NCBI GenBank assembly: GCA_964397995.1
Contig: CAYNLG010000037.1
Location: 1-34,743, forward strand
Direction: 5' to 3'
DNA length: 34,743 bases
Source of the DNA: CAYNLG01 sp964397995
GTDB taxonomy: Bacteria; Planctomycetota; Phycisphaerae; FEN-1346
Below the pieces are notes generated by a model. The model was not told the DNA's origin and ran no database searches. It saw nothing but the letters and a program-made list of their open reading frames with translations. The first letter of the stretch is position 1. Each line of letters starts with the position of its first letter. A program made the position numbers and the translations under genes. Shown here piece by piece: positions 31,807 through 34,743 of the stretch.

Positions 31807-32703
31807 TCAGGCGTCGGGCGCGCCGGCGTCGGGGGCGGCGCCCTTGCGGCCGATCATGATGCGGTAGACGCCCAGCGGCTCGGCCAGCTCGTGGAAGTCG
31901 CCGAAGCCCCCCGCCTCCACCAGTTCCTTCAGGTGGGCCGGTTCCCGGTGGTTCATGTGCAGCCCGAAGACCCGCCGGAAGAACCGGTCCGTCCCGTGCG
32001 ACTCCGAGAGCGAGTTGAAGACCACGCGCGTCCCGTCGGCGGCCACGTCGGCCACCGCCCGCACGATGTCCGTCACATGCTCGTCATCGAGATACTCGCA
32101 GATGCCGATCATCGTCACGATGTCGGGCGGGTGGTCGAGCATCGTGGCCACGTCCCGCACGTCGCCCTGGATGAACCGGACCTGGTCCTGGACGCCCCGG
32201 CGCACCGCCAGCTCGTGCCCGTGGGCGAACGCGTCCGCCGACAGGTCCACGAGCGTCACGTGGGCCTCGCGGCCGGCGCGCGAGACGGCGTCGCTCTCGG
32301 CGTGGCCGGGGCCGGCGCCCAGGGCCAGCAGGGTGACCGGCCGGTCGCCCGGGACGGCGGCGATCAGGCGGTCGAGCACCCGGGTCGTCAGGCGCAGGCG
32401 GTTCCGGAGGGCCGTCGGAATCGTCCCGAGCGTGACGAGCAGCTTGTCGATCGTCCGCTCCGGCCGCCCGTGGTACGAGATGACCATGCTCTTCCAGCCG
32501 CCCGGGTCAGACCAGTTGGCGTGGGCGAGCTCGCTCTCGGAGAAGTGGAGGGCGCGGCGGAGGAGCCCCGCCGGGGCGTAGTTCACGAACGGGTGGATCA
32601 GCACCGCCTTCACCAGCCGGCGCAGCGCCCCGATCCGCTCGAACTCGACGCCTTCGAGCCACTGGGCCACGGTCAGCTCGTCGATCTGGGGGCGATCGGG
32701 CAT
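31807..32703 (-). CDS. Class I SAM-dependent methyltransferase
   Basis: This 298-residue protein has a Rossmann-fold methyltransferase domain preceded by a helical N-terminal region of about 110 residues. Motif I is LLALGAGPGHAESDAV (Gly129-Gly133). Motif II is VTLVDLSADAF with Asp for SAM ribose. VRFIQGDVRD and DIVTMIGICEYLDDEHV are motifs III and IV. VFNSLSESHGTDRFFRRVFG follows. The GGGGAGG site lies just before the ATG at 32703. It starts 10 bases after the leuS stop, so they are probably cotranscribed. The acceptor is unknown. The tail AAPDAGAPDA looks disordered. Confidence 0.85.
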   Translation of the reverse strand: MPDRPQIDELTVAQWLEGVEFERIGALRRLVKAVLIHPFVNYAPAGLLRRALHFSESELAHANWSDPGGWKSMVISYHGRPERTIDKLLVTLGTIPTALRNRLRLTTRVLDRLIAAVPGDRPVTLLALGAGPGHAESDAVSRAGREAHVTLVDLSADAFAHGHELAVRRGVQDQVRFIQGDVRDVATMLDHPPDIVTMIGICEYLDDEHVTDIVRAVADVAADGTRVVFNSLSESHGTDRFFRRVFGLHMNHREPAHLKELVEAGGFGDFHELAEPLGVYRIMIGRKGAAPDAGAPDA

Positions 32704-32713
32704 GGGGCCTCCC

Positions 32714-34743
32714 CTACTTGGCAACGATGTTCACAAGCCGCCCGGGCACGACGATGACCTTGCGGACCTCGGCCTCGCCGACGGCGGCGCGGACCCGGCC
32801 GTCCGCCAGGGCCGCCTCGCGGACGTGGTCCTCGGGCGCGTCGGCCGCCACCACGACGTGCCCGCGGACCTTCCCGTTCACCTGGACGGGCAGTTCCAGC
32901 TCGTCCTCTTTGCAGGCCGCCTCGTCGTACGCCGGCCACCCCGCGCCGAGCAGCGACGGCTCGTGCCCCAGGTGCGTCCAGAGCTCCTCGGTGACGTGCG
33001 GCACGAAGGGGTGGAGCAGGCGCACGGCCGACTCCAGCGCCAGCCGCGCCACCGCCGGTGCCGCGGCCGCCAGGTCGTCCGCCCCGCCGACGGTGTTCGA
33101 GAGCTCCATCACCGCGGCGATGGCGGTGTTGAACTGCCACGACTGCTCGATATCCTCGGTCACCTTGCGGACCGTCTGGTGCGTCTTTCGCCAGACGGCC
33201 TTGGCGTCGCCCGCCAAGTCGGACCCGTCGCCGGCGTAGGGGGCGGCCGAGGCGACGGCCTCGCGGGCGTCCTGGACCTGGCCCCAGAGGCGTTTCAGGA
33301 ACCGCTCCGCCCCGACCACCGCGTCGTCCTGCCACTCGGCGTCCTTCTGAGGCGGGCCGATGAAGAGCGTATACAGCCGCTGCGTGTCCGCCCCGTAGAC
33401 CGCGATGATGTCGTCCGGGCTCACCACGTTGCCCTTCGATTTCGACATCTTCTCAAGCTTCCCGGTCCTGGCGCTCTGCTTGCAGATCATCCCCTGGGTG
33501 AAGAGGGCCCGGAACGGCTCGTTGAAGCCGACGTGCCCGGCGTCGTGCAGCACCTTGCAGATGAAGCGGGTGTAGAGGAGGTGCAGGACGGCGTGCTCGA
33601 CGCCGCCGATGTACTGGTCGACGGGCATCCACCGGTCGACCGCCCCCCGGTCGAACGGCTTGTCGTTGCCGCACGCCTGCCGCTCCTCGCGCGTCATCGT
33701 GTACCGCAGGAAGTACCAGCAGGAGCAGAGCCACTGGGCCAGCGTGTCCGTCTCCCGCCGCGCGGGCTTGCCGCACGCCGGGCACGGCGTCTCGACCCAG
33801 GAGGCGAGCTTCGCCAGGGGGCTCTCGCCCTTCGGCGGGAACTCGACCTCCGTCTCCTCGGGCAGCTCGACCGGCAGGTCGTCGAGCGGCACCGGCACCT
33901 CGCCGCACGCCTCGCAGTGGACGATCGGCACCGGGGCGCCCCAGTAGCGCTGGCGGCTGATGAGCCAGTCGCGGATCCGGAAGTTCACCGTGGCGGCCCC
34001 CAGGCCCTGCTTCTGGAGGTACTGGACGACCGTCGGGATGCCGCCCGGCGACGGCGTGCCCGCGAGCGGTCCGGACTCGACCATCGTCCCGGCGTCGACG
34101 TAGGCCTCGCTCATCTCGTCGGCCTCGATGCAGGCGCCGGGCGGCTGGATGACCACGCGGACCGGCAGGCCGTACTTCCGGGCGAACTCGAAGTCTCGCT
34201 GGTCGTGGGCCGGCACCGCCATCACCGCCCCCGTCCCGTACTCCATCAGGGCGTAGTTGGCGACCCAGAGCGGCACGCGCTCCTCGTTGACGGGGTTGAT
34301 GCAGTAGGCGCCCGTGAAGACGCCCTCCTTCTCGACCTCCGCGTCGGCCCGCGTCGCGGTGCTCTCCATCTGGCACCGGCGGCAGAAGGCCAGGACCTCG
34401 GCCTCGTGGTCCGTGCCGGCCACCAGCTTCGCGACCCGCGGATGCTCCGGCGCCAGGCTCATGAACGTCACGCCCCAGAGCGTGTCCGGCCGCGTCGTGA
34501 AGATGGGTAGCGGCGTGCCGTCCTCCAGGCGGAAGTCGACGCGCGCGCCCTCGCTGCGGCCGATCCAGTTGGCCTGCATCGTGCGGACCTTCTCCGGCCA
34601 GGCGTCCAGCTCCGCCAGGTCGTCCAGCAGCCTCTGGGCGTACTCGGTGATCCGGAAGAACCACTGGTCCAGGTCGCGCTTCTCGACCACCGCGCCGCAC
34701 CGCTCGCACCCGCCGTCGACGACCTCCTCGTTCGCCAGGCCCG
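32714..34743 (-). CDS. leuS: Leucyl-tRNA synthetase (5' end outside the window)
   Basis: This partial gene gives the C-terminal 675 residues of the class I synthetase that charges tRNA-Leu. The visible part opens with GLANEEVVDGGCERCG and KRDLDQWFFRIT, the zinc-like region before the editing domain. The CP1 editing domain has TTRPDTLWGVTFMSLAPEHP. LEKMSKSKGNVVSPDDI holds the KMSKS loop. The helical anticodon-binding domain and the C-terminal VQVNGKVRGHVVV segment complete it. The HIGH motif lies beyond the right edge, so the start and promoter are not visible. The frame stays open to the last base. It is the first visible gene of the leuS-methyltransferase-leuB group. Confidence 0.96.
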   Translation of the reverse strand, partial: GLANEEVVDGGCERCGAVVEKRDLDQWFFRITEYAQRLLDDLAELDAWPEKVRTMQANWIGRSEGARVDFRLEDGTPLPIFTTRPDTLWGVTFMSLAPEHPRVAKLVAGTDHEAEVLAFCRRCQMESTATRADAEVEKEGVFTGAYCINPVNEERVPLWVANYALMEYGTGAVMAVPAHDQRDFEFARKYGLPVRVVIQPPGACIEADEMSEAYVDAGTMVESGPLAGTPSPGGIPTVVQYLQKQGLGAATVNFRIRDWLISRQRYWGAPVPIVHCEACGEVPVPLDDLPVELPEETEVEFPPKGESPLAKLASWVETPCPACGKPARRETDTLAQWLCSCWYFLRYTMTREERQACGNDKPFDRGAVDRWMPVDQYIGGVEHAVLHLLYTRFICKVLHDAGHVGFNEPFRALFTQGMICKQSARTGKLEKMSKSKGNVVSPDDIIAVYGADTQRLYTLFIGPPQKDAEWQDDAVVGAERFLKRLWGQVQDAREAVASAAPYAGDGSDLAGDAKAVWRKTHQTVRKVTEDIEQSWQFNTAIAAVMELSNTVGGADDLAAAAPAVARLALESAVRLLHPFVPHVTEELWTHLGHEPSLLGAGWPAYDEAACKEDELELPVQVNGKVRGHVVVAADAPEDHVREAALADGRVRAAVGEAEVRKVIVVPGRLVNIVAK

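Overview
This 34.7 kb window is bacterial chromosome of very high GC (roughly 70% by eye). Genes are tightly packed, GTG starts are common and lipoproteins are numerous. The gene mix points to a Planctomycetota-like (PVC) bacterium: two divergent URO-D-fold proteins, a sodium:solute symporter, a secreted double-FAD oxidoreductase, an SGNH hydrolase, TPR proteins and DUF2752. This is inference from gene families and composition; there is no rRNA or other phylogenetic marker RNA in the window.

Region 1 (1-5335) is a chromosome partition locus. parA and parB read right. acyP and an ABC-2 permease diverge from parA, and nadD converges on parB. Exact or near-exact parS palindromes (core GTTCCACGTGGAAC) lie at 1513, 3429, 3820 and 3952. 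A 107-bp tandem repeat between them carries two decayed parS-like copies. Two related A-tract-rich intergenic elements in opposite orientation (127-297 and 4790-4980) bracket the locus.

Region 2 (5336-7366) is a foreign island. One cysteine-rich gene of unknown function with its own sigma70-type promoter sits between two inverted remnants of the same IS3-like transposase. Its GC is near 50-57%.

Region 3 (7514-17273, + strand) holds three apparent transcription units. The first is rmuC, a LOG-family nucleotide hydrolase and a URO-D-like protein. The second is a DUF2752 membrane protein and three overlapping lipoproteins. The third is a TPR lipoprotein, a membrane protein, the tRNA methylthiotransferase gene mtaB and a second URO-D-like protein.

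Region 4 (17306-22128, + strand) holds a sodium:solute symporter, aroA, a BamE-like lipoprotein and a SpoIIE/PP2C-type phosphatase with a degenerate receiver domain.

Region 5 (22234-26038, - strand) is an envelope-type operon: lipoprotein, large TPR protein, SGNH hydrolase and a small Cys-rich protein. It diverges from rodA. The RodA protein has an unusual insertion of about 100 residues and lacks the expected catalytic Asp. rodA is followed by a 980-residue secreted double-FAD protein and a strong palindrome.

Region 6 (30658-34743, - strand) is leuS (partial), a SAM methyltransferase and leuB, probably one operon.

The most unusual items are the parS/tandem-repeat/A-tract architecture around parAB, the solitary Cys-rich cargo gene between inverted IS ends, and the modified RodA. 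I found no tRNA, rRNA, CRISPR array or recognisable multi-gene defence system.
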